From NCBI GenBank assembly GCA_036259355.1, contig DATABY010000028.1, positions 1 to 33,600 of the forward strand: DNA of 33,600 bases. Direction: 5' to 3'. This stretch comes from JALZDI01 sp036259355 (lineage in GTDB: Bacteria; Actinomycetota; Actinomycetes; Propionibacteriales; Nocardioidaceae). The notes under the pieces were generated by a model. The model saw only the letters and a program-made list of their open reading frames with translations, did not search any database and was not told the origin of the DNA. A program made the translations under genes and the position numbers. Position 1 is the first letter of the stretch. Each line of letters opens with the position of its first letter. Positions 14,450-21,759 of this stretch are shown in pieces.

Positions 14450-16099
14450 ATGAGTGACCTGGTGGTGGGGCCGCTGCTGCGGTACGTCGACGAGACGTCG
14501 GCCGCGGTATGGGTCGAGGTGGCCCGCCGCGGCACCGTGACGGTGGTCGCGGGGGAGAGCCCGTTCGAGGCGCACACGTTCACGGTGCATGGTCATCACT
14601 ACGCCCTGGTCGAGGTCGACGGCCTGCAGCCCGGTACGTCGACGCCGTACACAGTGCACCTCGACGACCGGACGGTGTGGCCGCGTCCGTACTCGCCGTA
14701 CCCACCGAGCCGTATCCGCACGCTCGGCCGTCGCCGGCGGACCCGGGTGCTGTTCGGCTCGTGCCGCACCAGCGTGCCGCACGACCCCGCGCACAACCGG
14801 ACCCACGGCATCGACGTGCTGCGCGCCTATGCGCTCCGGCTCCCCGACGCCGACGACGCGGAGTGGCCCGACCTGCTCCTCCTGCTCGGTGACCAGGTGT
14901 ACGCCGACGAGACCTCCGACCAGATGCGGCAGGTCATCACCGCCCGCCGCGACATCGAGCAGCCGCCGTACGCGGAGCTGAAGGACTACGAGGAGTACAC
15001 CCACATCTACCGGCTGGCGTGGTCGGACCCCGCGATCCGGTGGCTGCTGTCGACGGTGCCCAGCGCCATGGTCTTCGACGACCATGACATCCGCGACGAC
15101 TGGAACACCTCGCAGTCGTGGCGCATCCGGATGAACGACACCACGTGGTGGCGCGACCGGATCATCGGCGGGCTCGGTGCCTACTGGGTCTACCAGCATC
15201 TGGGCAACCTCTCCCCGACGGAGCGCGCACAGAGCCGGATGCTGGCCGACGCGCGGCGGATCGGCCGGGAGGGTGATGCCGGCCTTGCGCTGGACGACTT
15301 CGCCTACCAGGCCGAGGTGGAGCCGACCTTCACGCGCTGGAGCTTCCACCGTCCGCTCGGCGGCAGCCGCCTCATCGTGCTCGACACCCGCTGCGCCCGG
15401 ATCCTGGGCCGGCACGACCGACGGATGCTCGACGACGAGGAGATGGAGTGGTTCGAGTCGCTGGTGACCGGCGACGTGGACCACCTGTGGATCGGGACGT
15501 CGCTGCCCTTCCTGCTGCCGGTGGGACTGCATCAGTTCGAGGCGTGGAACGAGGCCCTGGCCGGCGGAGCCTGGGGGGAGCGTGCCGCGGAGTACGGCGA
15601 GCGGATGCGGCAGGCCGTCGACCTCGAGCACTGGGCCGCCTTCCAGCGGTCCTTCCAGCGCGTGGCCCGGCTGGTCGCCGCGGTGGCGCGCGGGGAGCGC
15701 GGTGCCGCACCGAGCACGGTGGCCTTCCTGTCCGGCGACGTCCATCACTCCTATCTCGCCGAGGTCGACCTCGGCGAAGCCCGTCGCGGTGAGCAGTCCC
15801 GGTTGCTGCAGCTCGTGTGCTCGCCGATCCGCAACCGCCTGCCCCGGTCACTGCGGCTGGCGTCGGCCGCGTCGGCACGAGGGCTGACCTGGCCGATGGC
15901 GTTGCTGGTCGGCCGTTCGGCCAGTGTGCCCAACCCGCCGTTGCGGTGGTCGATCACGGAAGGGCCGTGGTTCCGCAACGCGCTCGCCACGCTGGACTTC
16001 GAGGGCCGTCGTGCGCGGGTGACCTGGCAGACCGCTCAGTTCCTCGACGGCGAGCCCGACCCGGCGTTGGTACCGCTGCGGTCGGTGACGCTGAGCTGA
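14450..16099 (+). CDS. PhoD-like metallophosphatase without signal peptide
   Basis: 549 aa. The metallophosphatase core is visible: RVLFGSCRTS near residue 100, LLLLGDQVYADE (about 140-151), MVFDDHDIRDDWNTSQSW (about 205-222) and FLSGDVHHSYLAEVD (about 425-439). These Asp/His clusters bind the metal ions used by PhoD-type phosphodiesterases/phosphatases. An N-terminal beta-sandwich-like domain (about 1-90) precedes the core. Classical PhoD is exported by Tat, but here the N-terminus MSDLVVGPLLRYVDE has no signal peptide, so a cytosolic role is likely. The ATG lacks a clear ribosome site; TAGAAC ends 6 nt before it, suggesting a leaderless transcript. The natural substrate is unknown. Confidence 0.87.
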   Translation: MSDLVVGPLLRYVDETSAAVWVEVARRGTVTVVAGESPFEAHTFTVHGHHYALVEVDGLQPGTSTPYTVHLDDRTVWPRPYSPYPPSRIRTLGRRRRTRVLFGSCRTSVPHDPAHNRTHGIDVLRAYALRLPDADDAEWPDLLLLLGDQVYADETSDQMRQVITARRDIEQPPYAELKDYEEYTHIYRLAWSDPAIRWLLSTVPSAMVFDDHDIRDDWNTSQSWRIRMNDTTWWRDRIIGGLGAYWVYQHLGNLSPTERAQSRMLADARRIGREGDAGLALDDFAYQAEVEPTFTRWSFHRPLGGSRLIVLDTRCARILGRHDRRMLDDEEMEWFESLVTGDVDHLWIGTSLPFLLPVGLHQFEAWNEALAGGAWGERAAEYGERMRQAVDLEHWAAFQRSFQRVARLVAAVARGERGAAPSTVAFLSGDVHHSYLAEVDLGEARRGEQSRLLQLVCSPIRNRLPRSLRLASAASARGLTWPMALLVGRSASVPNPPLRWSITEGPWFRNALATLDFEGRRARVTWQTAQFLDGEPDPALVPLRSVTLS

Positions 16100-16104
16100 G
16101 CAGG

Positions 16105-16135
16105 CGTCGCCGGCGACGTAGCCGGGTCCTAGTCT
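16105..16135 (+). promoter_or_regulatory. ilvA leaderless promoter with 14-bp palindrome
   Basis: TAGTCT (16130-16135) is a TANNNT -10 box ending 7 nt before the ATG at 16143, with no Shine-Dalgarno. The perfect palindrome CGTCGCCGGCGACG (16105-16118) lies over the -35 region, where a repressor or activator could bind. A similar near-palindrome precedes cbs at 1397-1409. Confidence 0.5.
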
Positions 16136-16142
16136 GATCCGC

Positions 16143-17378
16143 ATGGTCACCGACAACGACGTCCCGACCGTGTCCGCGCACGACGTCGACGAGGCCCGCA
16201 AGGTCCAGCAGTCCAGCGGCAACGTCGTGGTCACGACGCCGCTGCAGGAGGCGCGCTGGCTGTCGGAGCGGGCCGGGGCGCCCGTCTACCTCAAGTGCGA
16301 GAACCTCCAGCGCACCGGGTCGTTCAAGATCCGCGGCGCGATCGTGCGGATGTCGCGGCTCAGCTCGGAGGAGCGCGCTCACGGGGTCGTGGCGGCGAGC
16401 GCCGGCAACCACGCGCAGGGCGTCGCGCTCGCGGCCCAGCACCTCGGTATCCGCGCCACCGTCTTCATGCCCGAGGGCGCGCCGATCCCCAAGGAGAAGG
16501 CCACTCGCGGGTACGGCGCCGAGCTGCGGTTCCACGGGCACACCGTGGACGAGGCGCTGACGGCGGCGCAGGCGTTCACCACCGAGAGCGGCGCCGTCCT
16601 GATCCACCCCTTCGACCACCCCGACATCGTCGCCGGGCAGGGCACCTGCGGGACGGAGATCCTCGAGCAGTGTCCCGATGTCGCGACGATCCTGGTACCC
16701 CTCGGCGGCGGCGGTCTGCTGGCCGGGATCGCGACCGCGGTGAAGTCCGCCCGCCCCGGCGTGCGCGTGGTGGGCGTCCAGGCCGAGCGCGCCGCCGCCT
16801 ACCCCGGCTCGCTCGAGGCGGGGGTCCCCACGCCGGTCACGGGCATGGCGACGATGGCCGACGGCATCGCGGTCGGCTGCCCGGGCAAGGTGCCGTTCGC
16901 CAGCATCCAGACGTACGTCGACGAGGTCATCACCGTCTCCGAGGAGTCGATGTCCACCGCGCTGCTGCAGCTGCTCGAGCGCGCCAAGATGGTGGTCGAG
17001 CCGGCCGGTGCCGCAGCCGTCGCCGCCATGCTCGACCCGGCGCGCCGGTTCGACGGTCCCGTGGTGCCGGTGCTGTCCGGCGGCAACATCGACCCGCTGC
17101 TGCTCATGCGGGTGATCCGCCACGGGATGGCCTCGGCCGGCCGCTACCTCTCGTTCCGGGTGCGCATCCCCGACCGCCCCGGCGGACTGGCCCAGCTGCT
17201 CGGGGAGCTGGCGCGGTCCGAGGCCAACGTCCTCGACGTGGTCCACCAGCGCACGTCCGCCCAGCTGCACCTCGACGAGGTCGAGGTGGCGCTGCAGGTG
17301 GAGACACGCGGTGCGGAGCACCGGGAAGAAGTGCTCGCCCATCTGCGTTCGGTGGGGTATCCGCCGGAGTTCGGCTGA
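16143..17378 (+). CDS. ilvA: Threonine ammonia-lyase (threonine dehydratase) with C-terminal ACT domain
   Basis: 411 aa. It deaminates threonine to 2-oxobutanoate, the entry step to isoleucine, in the cytosol. The fold-type II PLP domain (about 20-325) shows the lysine in GSFKIRGA (Lys62), AASAGNHAQGVALAA, and the Gly-rich loop LVPLGGGGLLAG. The C-terminal part from about 330 (LSFRVRIPDRPGGLAQLLGEL) is a single ACT domain, as in the roughly 400-residue actinobacterial enzymes, rather than the double ACT-like domain of E. coli IlvA. Serine can also be a substrate in this family. It stands alone, read from a leaderless promoter, about 115 bp before the ABC exporter genes. 2-oxobutanoate is also the by-product of cystathionine gamma-lyase. 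Confidence 0.93.
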   Translation: MVTDNDVPTVSAHDVDEARKVQQSSGNVVVTTPLQEARWLSERAGAPVYLKCENLQRTGSFKIRGAIVRMSRLSSEERAHGVVAASAGNHAQGVALAAQHLGIRATVFMPEGAPIPKEKATRGYGAELRFHGHTVDEALTAAQAFTTESGAVLIHPFDHPDIVAGQGTCGTEILEQCPDVATILVPLGGGGLLAGIATAVKSARPGVRVVGVQAERAAAYPGSLEAGVPTPVTGMATMADGIAVGCPGKVPFASIQTYVDEVITVSEESMSTALLQLLERAKMVVEPAGAAAVAAMLDPARRFDGPVVPVLSGGNIDPLLLMRVIRHGMASAGRYLSFRVRIPDRPGGLAQLLGELARSEANVLDVVHQRTSAQLHLDEVEVALQVETRGAEHREEVLAHLRSVGYPPEFG

Positions 17379-17493
17379 GTTGCTCAGCATGGCCTCAACC
17401 CGATAACGAGCCAGATATTCGGTCGCGGCTGTCGGTGGCGTCGTGGACAATCGTCCGCGGCTTGGATTCGCTACCGGGAGAAGGGGCAACCCC

Positions 17494-18507
17494 ATGGCAG
17501 CCGTCGAGGCGCACGGCCTGACGAAGGTCTTCGGTTCACGCGGCAACAAGGTCCGCGCGCTCGACGGGCTCGACCTGGAGGTCCCTGCCGGCACGGTGCT
17601 GGGCCTGCTCGGGCCCAACGGCGCGGGCAAGACCACCGCGGTCCGAGTGCTGACCACCCTGCTGCCGCCCGACGCCGGCGACGTACGGGTGCTCGGCCAC
17701 GACGTGACAGCGGAGCCCGGGGTCGTCCGCCGGCTGATCGGCCTGTCCGGGCAGTACAGCGCGGTCGACGACAACCTCACCGGCCGCGAGAACCTCTGGA
17801 TGTTCGGCCGGCTGTACGGCCTGGGCTCCAAGCAGGCCTCCGCCCGGGCCGACGAGCTGCTGGACATGTTCGACCTCGCCGACGCCCGCGACCGGGTCAC
17901 CAAGACGTACTCCGGTGGTATGAAGCGCCGGCTCGATCTGGCGGGTGCGCTCGTGGCGCAACCACAGGTGCTGTTCCTCGACGAGCCCACCACCGGCCTC
18001 GACCCCAAGTCGCGGCTCGGGCTGTGGGAGGTCATCCGCGACCGCGTGCGCTCCGGCGCCACCCTGCTGCTGACCACGCAGTACCTCGAGGAGGCCGACG
18101 CGCTGGCCGACGAGATCGCGGTCATCGACCACGGCAAGGTGATCGCACGCGGCACCGCCGACCAGCTGAAGTCGCAGGTGGGTGGCGAGCGCATCGAGCT
18201 GGTGGTGCACGCCGACAGCGACCTCGAGGAGGCGCGGACGGCGATCGCGCGTGACTGCGGCGCCGACCTCGTCACGGTGGAGGCGCACACCCGGCGGCTG
18301 ACCGCGCCGACCCAGCGGGGGTCGCAGGCGCTGGTGCAGCTGATCCGCGACCTCGACGAGCGTGGGGTGGAGATCGACGACATCGCGCTGCGCCGCCCGA
18401 CCCTCGACGACGTGTTCCTGTCCCTGACCGGACACGTGGCCGAGGCCGCCGACGACAACGGCACCGAAGAACCGGCAGAGCACGAGATGGCAAGGAGCCA
18501 GGCATGA
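17494..18507 (+). CDS. DrrA-type ABC exporter ATP-binding protein
   Basis: 337 aa from the ATG at 17494, which has GGGAGAAGGGG upstream; an in-frame GTG at 17443 lacks one. It shows Walker A GPNGAGKTT (about 46-54), Q-loop LSGQYSAVDDNLTG, signature SGGMKRRLDLAGAL, Walker B VLFLDEPTTGLDPKSR and the switch region LLTTQYLEEADALAD. The C-terminal extension of about 90 residues, with RRPTLDDVFLSLTG near the end, is characteristic of daunorubicin-resistance DrrA-type subunits. It should power export of a hydrophobic drug or lipid together with the membrane subunit whose start overlaps its stop. The substrate is unknown. Confidence 0.92.
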   Translation: MAAVEAHGLTKVFGSRGNKVRALDGLDLEVPAGTVLGLLGPNGAGKTTAVRVLTTLLPPDAGDVRVLGHDVTAEPGVVRRLIGLSGQYSAVDDNLTGRENLWMFGRLYGLGSKQASARADELLDMFDLADARDRVTKTYSGGMKRRLDLAGALVAQPQVLFLDEPTTGLDPKSRLGLWEVIRDRVRSGATLLLTTQYLEEADALADEIAVIDHGKVIARGTADQLKSQVGGERIELVVHADSDLEEARTAIARDCGADLVTVEAHTRRLTAPTQRGSQALVQLIRDLDERGVEIDDIALRRPTLDDVFLSLTGHVAEAADDNGTEEPAEHEMARSQA

Positions 18508-19352
18508 CAGTCCTCGACGCGCGCACCGACACCCGGGGGAGCGGTGTCGGGTCGGCCGTCAGCGACGGGCTGGTGGTGGCCTGGCGCAACCTCAAGCGGA
18601 TCCCGCGCGTGCCCGACCTGCTGATCTTCGGCACCATCCAGCCGATCATGTTCGTGGTGCTGTTCGCCTACGTGTTCGGCGGGGCGATCCCCCTTCCCGG
18701 CCAGGAGGGCGCCGGACCGGAGGCCTACCGCGAGTACCTCATGGCCGGCATCTTCGCGCAGACCATGGCCTTCGCGGTGGCGTCGTCCTCGGTCGGCCTC
18801 GCCGACGACATGCAGAAGGGGCTGATCGACCGGTTCCGGTCACTGCCCATCGCCCGGTCGGCGGTGATCAGCGGTCGCGTGGTCGGCGACCTCGTCTACA
18901 ACGGCTTCATCATGGTGGTGATGGTGCTCTGCGCGCTGCTGGTCGGCTGGCGCTGGCACAACGGCATCCTGCAGGGGCTCGCCGGCTTCGGGATCCTGCT
19001 GCTCTTCGCGTTCGCGATGCTCTGGGTCGGCGCGCTGATCGGCCTGTCCGTGCGCTCCACCGAGGTGGCCAACACCGCCGGGCTGGTCTGGCTGTTCCCG
19101 GTCACGTTCGTCTCCAACGCGTTCGTGCCCACGCCGACGCTGCCGGGGTGGATGCAGCCGATCGCGGAGTGGAACCCGATCTCCGCGGTCGTAGCGGCGT
19201 GCCGCGAGCTGTTCGGCAACCCCAACCCGTTCGCCACCGACGGCTTCCCGGCCCAGCACCCGGTGCTGCTCTCGCTGATCTACATCGGGCTGATCATCGT
19301 GGTGTTCGCCCCGCTCGCGGTGCGCAAGTACCAGCGGGCCGCCGGGCGCTAG
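18504..19352 (+). CDS. ABC-2 type exporter permease (DrrB-like)
   Basis: 282 aa, start overlapping the ATPase stop (ATGA). An N-terminal cytoplasmic stretch is followed by six hydrophobic helices. The ABC-2 signature region (about 195-240) reads NTAGLVWLFPVTFVSNAFVP and ends in PTLPGWMQPIAEWNPIS, as in DrrB. Residues FGTIQPIMFVVLFAYVFGGAI form the first helix. Together with the ATPase it makes a drug- or lipid-exporting half-transporter. A strong hairpin at 19374-19413 ends the unit. No TetR- or MarR-type regulator is next to the pair. Confidence 0.92.
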   Translation: MTVLDARTDTRGSGVGSAVSDGLVVAWRNLKRIPRVPDLLIFGTIQPIMFVVLFAYVFGGAIPLPGQEGAGPEAYREYLMAGIFAQTMAFAVASSSVGLADDMQKGLIDRFRSLPIARSAVISGRVVGDLVYNGFIMVVMVLCALLVGWRWHNGILQGLAGFGILLLFAFAMLWVGALIGLSVRSTEVANTAGLVWLFPVTFVSNAFVPTPTLPGWMQPIAEWNPISAVVAACRELFGNPNPFATDGFPAQHPVLLSLIYIGLIIVVFAPLAVRKYQRAAGR

Positions 19353-19373
19353 GCGCGGCCCATTGTCGTCGCG

Positions 19374-19413
19374 GGGGTGCCCCGCTCCAATCCCGTCGGA
19401 GCGGCGGCACCCC
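19374..19413. terminator. Bidirectional terminator between the ABC exporter and greA
   Basis: Outer stem GGGGTGCC/GGCACCCC (19374-19381, 19406-19413) and inner stem CCGCTCC/GGAGCGG (19382-19388, 19398-19404) stack with a single bulged C at 19405 and a 9-nt loop. It sits between convergent stops at 19352 and 19438, so it can serve both transcripts. Confidence 0.75.
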
Positions 19414-19437
19414 GCCACAACACCCGCGAGGGGAGAG

Positions 19438-19947
19438 TCAGCGGCCGAACGGCACCGCGTCGACGATCTCGACCTTCAGCTCCTTGCCGTTGGGCGCGGC
19501 GTAGCTGACGGTCTCGCCCTTCTTGTGGCCGTCGATGGCCGCACCGAGCGGTGACTTCGGGGAGTAGACGTCGAGGTTGACCGACGGGTCGAAGTCGGCG
19601 AGCTCGCGGGCGCCGAAGAGGAACGTCTCGCTGTCGCCGATGTCGACGAAGCGGATGGTGACCTTCATGCCAGGCTCCACCACACCGTCGTCGGGCGGGG
19701 TCTCACCGACCTTCGACCGCCGCAGCATGTCCTCGAGCTGGCGGATCCGCGCCTCGCTCTGCCCCTGCTCGTCCTTCGCCGCGTGGTAGCCGCCGTTCTC
19801 CTTCAGGTCGCCCTCGTCGCGGGCAGCGCTGATCCGCTCCGACAGCTCGGAGCGCTTGGGCCCGCGGAGGTACTCCAGCTCCTCGGTCAGCTTGTCGTAA
19901 GCGTCCTGGGTAAGCCAGATCACGTTGGCGTCGGTCGACTCGGTCAC
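19438..19947 (-). CDS. greA: Transcription elongation factor GreA
   Basis: 169 aa, GTG start with GAGGAG 9 nt upstream. GreA enters the RNA polymerase secondary channel and stimulates cleavage of backtracked RNA. The N-terminal coiled-coil hairpin (about 10-80) carries the acidic tip in ISAARDEGDLKENGGYHAAKDEQ, with Asp and Glu placed as needed for catalysis. The C-terminal FKBP-like domain follows, with SPKSPLGAAIDGHKKGETVSY near the end. A TANNNT box (TAGGGT on the minus strand, 20016-20021) is a plausible -10. In M. tuberculosis, as I recall, greA is likewise flanked by metB and the Rv1081c-mca pair. Confidence 0.95.
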   Translation of the reverse strand: MTESTDANVIWLTQDAYDKLTEELEYLRGPKRSELSERISAARDEGDLKENGGYHAAKDEQGQSEARIRQLEDMLRRSKVGETPPDDGVVEPGMKVTIRFVDIGDSETFLFGARELADFDPSVNLDVYSPKSPLGAAIDGHKKGETVSYAAPNGKELKVEIVDAVPFGR

Positions 19948-20062
19948 GGGTGCATGCTCCTCGTTCGTGGTCAGCGCAAACAGCGATCACGCGAAACCGT
20001 CAGGGGAAAGAGACAACCCTAACAAGGGCGCAAAGCCGGGTGCCATCCCAAGCCGGTCGGCC

Positions 20063-20584
20063 TCAGGACCGGCCGGCGCCCGAGGCGGTGCACCCGTCGA
20101 GGACCGCGTTGGTCGCCGGCCGCTCGGTCTCGATCCGGTATGTCAGGGTGAGCGCCTCCTCCGGCCCGGGCGGGATGCGGACCCGCCGTTCGCCCACCAC
20201 GAAGTGGTCGGAGGCCTGCGCCTCGAGCAGGCAGACCGCCGCAAGACCCGGCTCCCGCTCGACGTCGATGGTCGCCGAGACGGCGCGGTCCCCGAGCACC
20301 TCGAAGGCCCGCAGCCGCGCGGAGACGTCGGGCTGGGCGTGGAAGAGCGCCGCCCACACCAACCAGCCACCGCCGACGAGGACCAGCAGCGCCACGACGG
20401 CGATCGTGACCGGCCGCGCCCACGGGCGCGGCGCGCCGTAGCGCTCGACCGGGCGGTCACCCGGGGTGCTGCCCTGGATGCTGCCCTGGCTGCTGCCCTG
20501 GCTGCTGCCCTGGCTGCTGAAGGTCACGGCGAGAGGCTCCTGCGTCACGTCGAGTCGCGCGGACTGCTGGCTTTCGGTCACCAT
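20063..20584 (-). CDS. DUF4307 membrane protein with N-terminal SSQG repeat
   Basis: 173 aa. One transmembrane helix (about residues 58-80, TIAVVALLVLVGGGWLVWAALF) is followed by an extracytoplasmic domain of about 90 residues typical of DUF4307, ending near NAVLDGCTASG. The N-terminal tail before the helix is low-complexity and contains SSQG-type repeats encoded by a 12-nt tandem repeat. The ATG at 20584 has GGAG close upstream. Family function is unknown. Its position between greA and mca is conserved in M. tuberculosis (Rv1081c) as I remember it. The start is only about 40 bp from that of mca, so the two promoters must overlap. Confidence 0.85.
   Translation of the reverse strand: MVTESQQSARLDVTQEPLAVTFSSQGSSQGSSQGSIQGSTPGDRPVERYGAPRPWARPVTIAVVALLVLVGGGWLVWAALFHAQPDVSARLRAFEVLGDRAVSATIDVEREPGLAAVCLLEAQASDHFVVGERRVRIPPGPEEALTLTYRIETERPATNAVLDGCTASGAGRS
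20468..20515 (-). repeat. Four tandem 12-nt units inside the DUF4307 gene
   Basis: Units of GCTGCCCTGGCT (the first ends in AT instead of CT) lie at 20468-20479, 20480-20491, 20492-20503 and 20504-20515. The unit length is a multiple of three, so gain or loss of copies keeps the frame and only changes the length of the Ser/Gln/Gly tail before the membrane helix. Confidence 0.9.
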
Positions 20585-20623
20585 TGTCTCCGGACCGGAC
20601 CTGACCAGTGAAGCGAGGCCACC

Positions 20624-21532
20624 GTGGGTGAGCGACTGCGGCTCATGCACGTGCACGCGCATCCCGACGACGAGTCGAGCAAAGGCGCGGCGAGCACGGC
20701 ACGGTACGTCGCCGAGGGCGTCGACGTGCACGTCGTGACGTGCACCGGGGGAGAGCGCGGGTCGATCCTCAACCCCAACATGGACCGGCCCGACATCCTC
20801 GCCAACATCAGCGAGGTCCGGCGGCAGGAGATGGACCGCGCCCGCGAGGTCCTGGGGGTACGCCAGGACTGGTTGGGGTTCGTCGACTCCGGCTGGCCCG
20901 AGGGCGACCCGAGACCGCCGCTGCCGGACGGCTGCTTCGCGCTCGTGCCGCTGGAGGTGTCCGCCGAGCCCTTGGTGCGGCTGATCCGGGAGTTCCGGCC
21001 GCACGTGATCACGACCTACGACGAGAACGGCGGCTACCCGCACCCCGACCACGTCCGCTGCCACGAGGTCACGATGGCGGCGTGGGAGGCCGCCGACGAC
21101 CCTGCGGCGTACCCGGACGCGGGCCGGCCGTGGCGCCCGCTGAAGCTGTACTACCACCACTCGTTCCACCGCGAGCGCACCCAGGCGCTGCACGACGAGA
21201 TGGAGCGACGCGGCCTGGAGTCGCCGTACGCGAAGCGGCTGCAGGAGTGGAAGCCCGACCCCGAGCACGCCGCCCGCATCACCACCCGGGTGCCGTGCGC
21301 GGAGTACTTTCCGATCCGTGACCAGGCGCTGCTCGCGCACGCCACGCAGATCGACCCGGAGGGTCCCTGGTTCGCCGTGCCCCTCGAGGTGCACCAGTCG
21401 GCCTGGCCCACCGAGGACTACGAGCTGGTGTACTCCCGCGTCGATACCGCGGTGCCCGAGGACGACCTGTTCGCCGGGGTCCGGGACCTGGTGGACGTCC
21501 CCCCTGCCGCGCGGGGGACGATGGAACCATGA
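20624..21532 (+). CDS. mca: Mycothiol S-conjugate amidase
   Basis: 302 aa, GTG start. It cleaves the amide bond of mycothiol S-conjugates, releasing a mercapturic acid for export and GlcN-Ins for mycothiol re-synthesis. It is a zinc enzyme of the LmbE/PIG-L fold: the metal and catalytic site is in HVHAHPDDESSKGA (residues 9-22) and the second His cluster in GGYPHPDHVRCHEV (about 136-149). The related deacetylase MshB shares the fold, but the length, the SSKGA extension and the neighbourhood favour Mca. It begins a translationally coupled unit with the small membrane protein and the DUF255 protein. Its presence implies that the host makes mycothiol. Confidence 0.93.
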   Translation: MGERLRLMHVHAHPDDESSKGAASTARYVAEGVDVHVVTCTGGERGSILNPNMDRPDILANISEVRRQEMDRAREVLGVRQDWLGFVDSGWPEGDPRPPLPDGCFALVPLEVSAEPLVRLIREFRPHVITTYDENGGYPHPDHVRCHEVTMAAWEAADDPAAYPDAGRPWRPLKLYYHHSFHRERTQALHDEMERRGLESPYAKRLQEWKPDPEHAARITTRVPCAEYFPIRDQALLAHATQIDPEGPWFAVPLEVHQSAWPTEDYELVYSRVDTAVPEDDLFAGVRDLVDVPPAARGTMEP

Positions 21533-21759
21533 ACGCCCTCTTGGTCGCGCAGACGGCCTTCACCTCCGTCCCCGACCCGGCCGACGTCAAGCCCGGTTGG
21601 CTGGCCCTGGTCATCGTGCTGCTGATGGGTCTGGCCACCTTCCTGCTCTGGCGGAGCATGAACCACCAGCTCAAGAAGGTGGACTTCGACGACGGCACCG
21701 ACCGCGGGGGCGCCGGTGACCGCGACGGCGAACGCGACGGCGGCGCCACGACGCCGTGA
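21529..21759 (+). CDS. Small single-pass membrane protein (76 aa)
   Basis: It starts inside the mca stop (ATGA) and its stop overlaps the next start (GTGA), so it is translated as part of the unit. One hydrophobic helix (about residues 22-41, GWLALVIVLLMGLATFLLWR) is followed by NHQLKKVDFDD and a highly charged Asp/Gly/Arg-rich tail. No catalytic motif is present. Its place between mca and the DUF255 gene corresponds to Rv1083 in M. tuberculosis as I recall it. Function unknown; it may recruit one of its neighbours to the membrane. Confidence 0.85.
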   Translation: MNALLVAQTAFTSVPDPADVKPGWLALVIVLLMGLATFLLWRSMNHQLKKVDFDDGTDRGGAGDRDGERDGGATTP

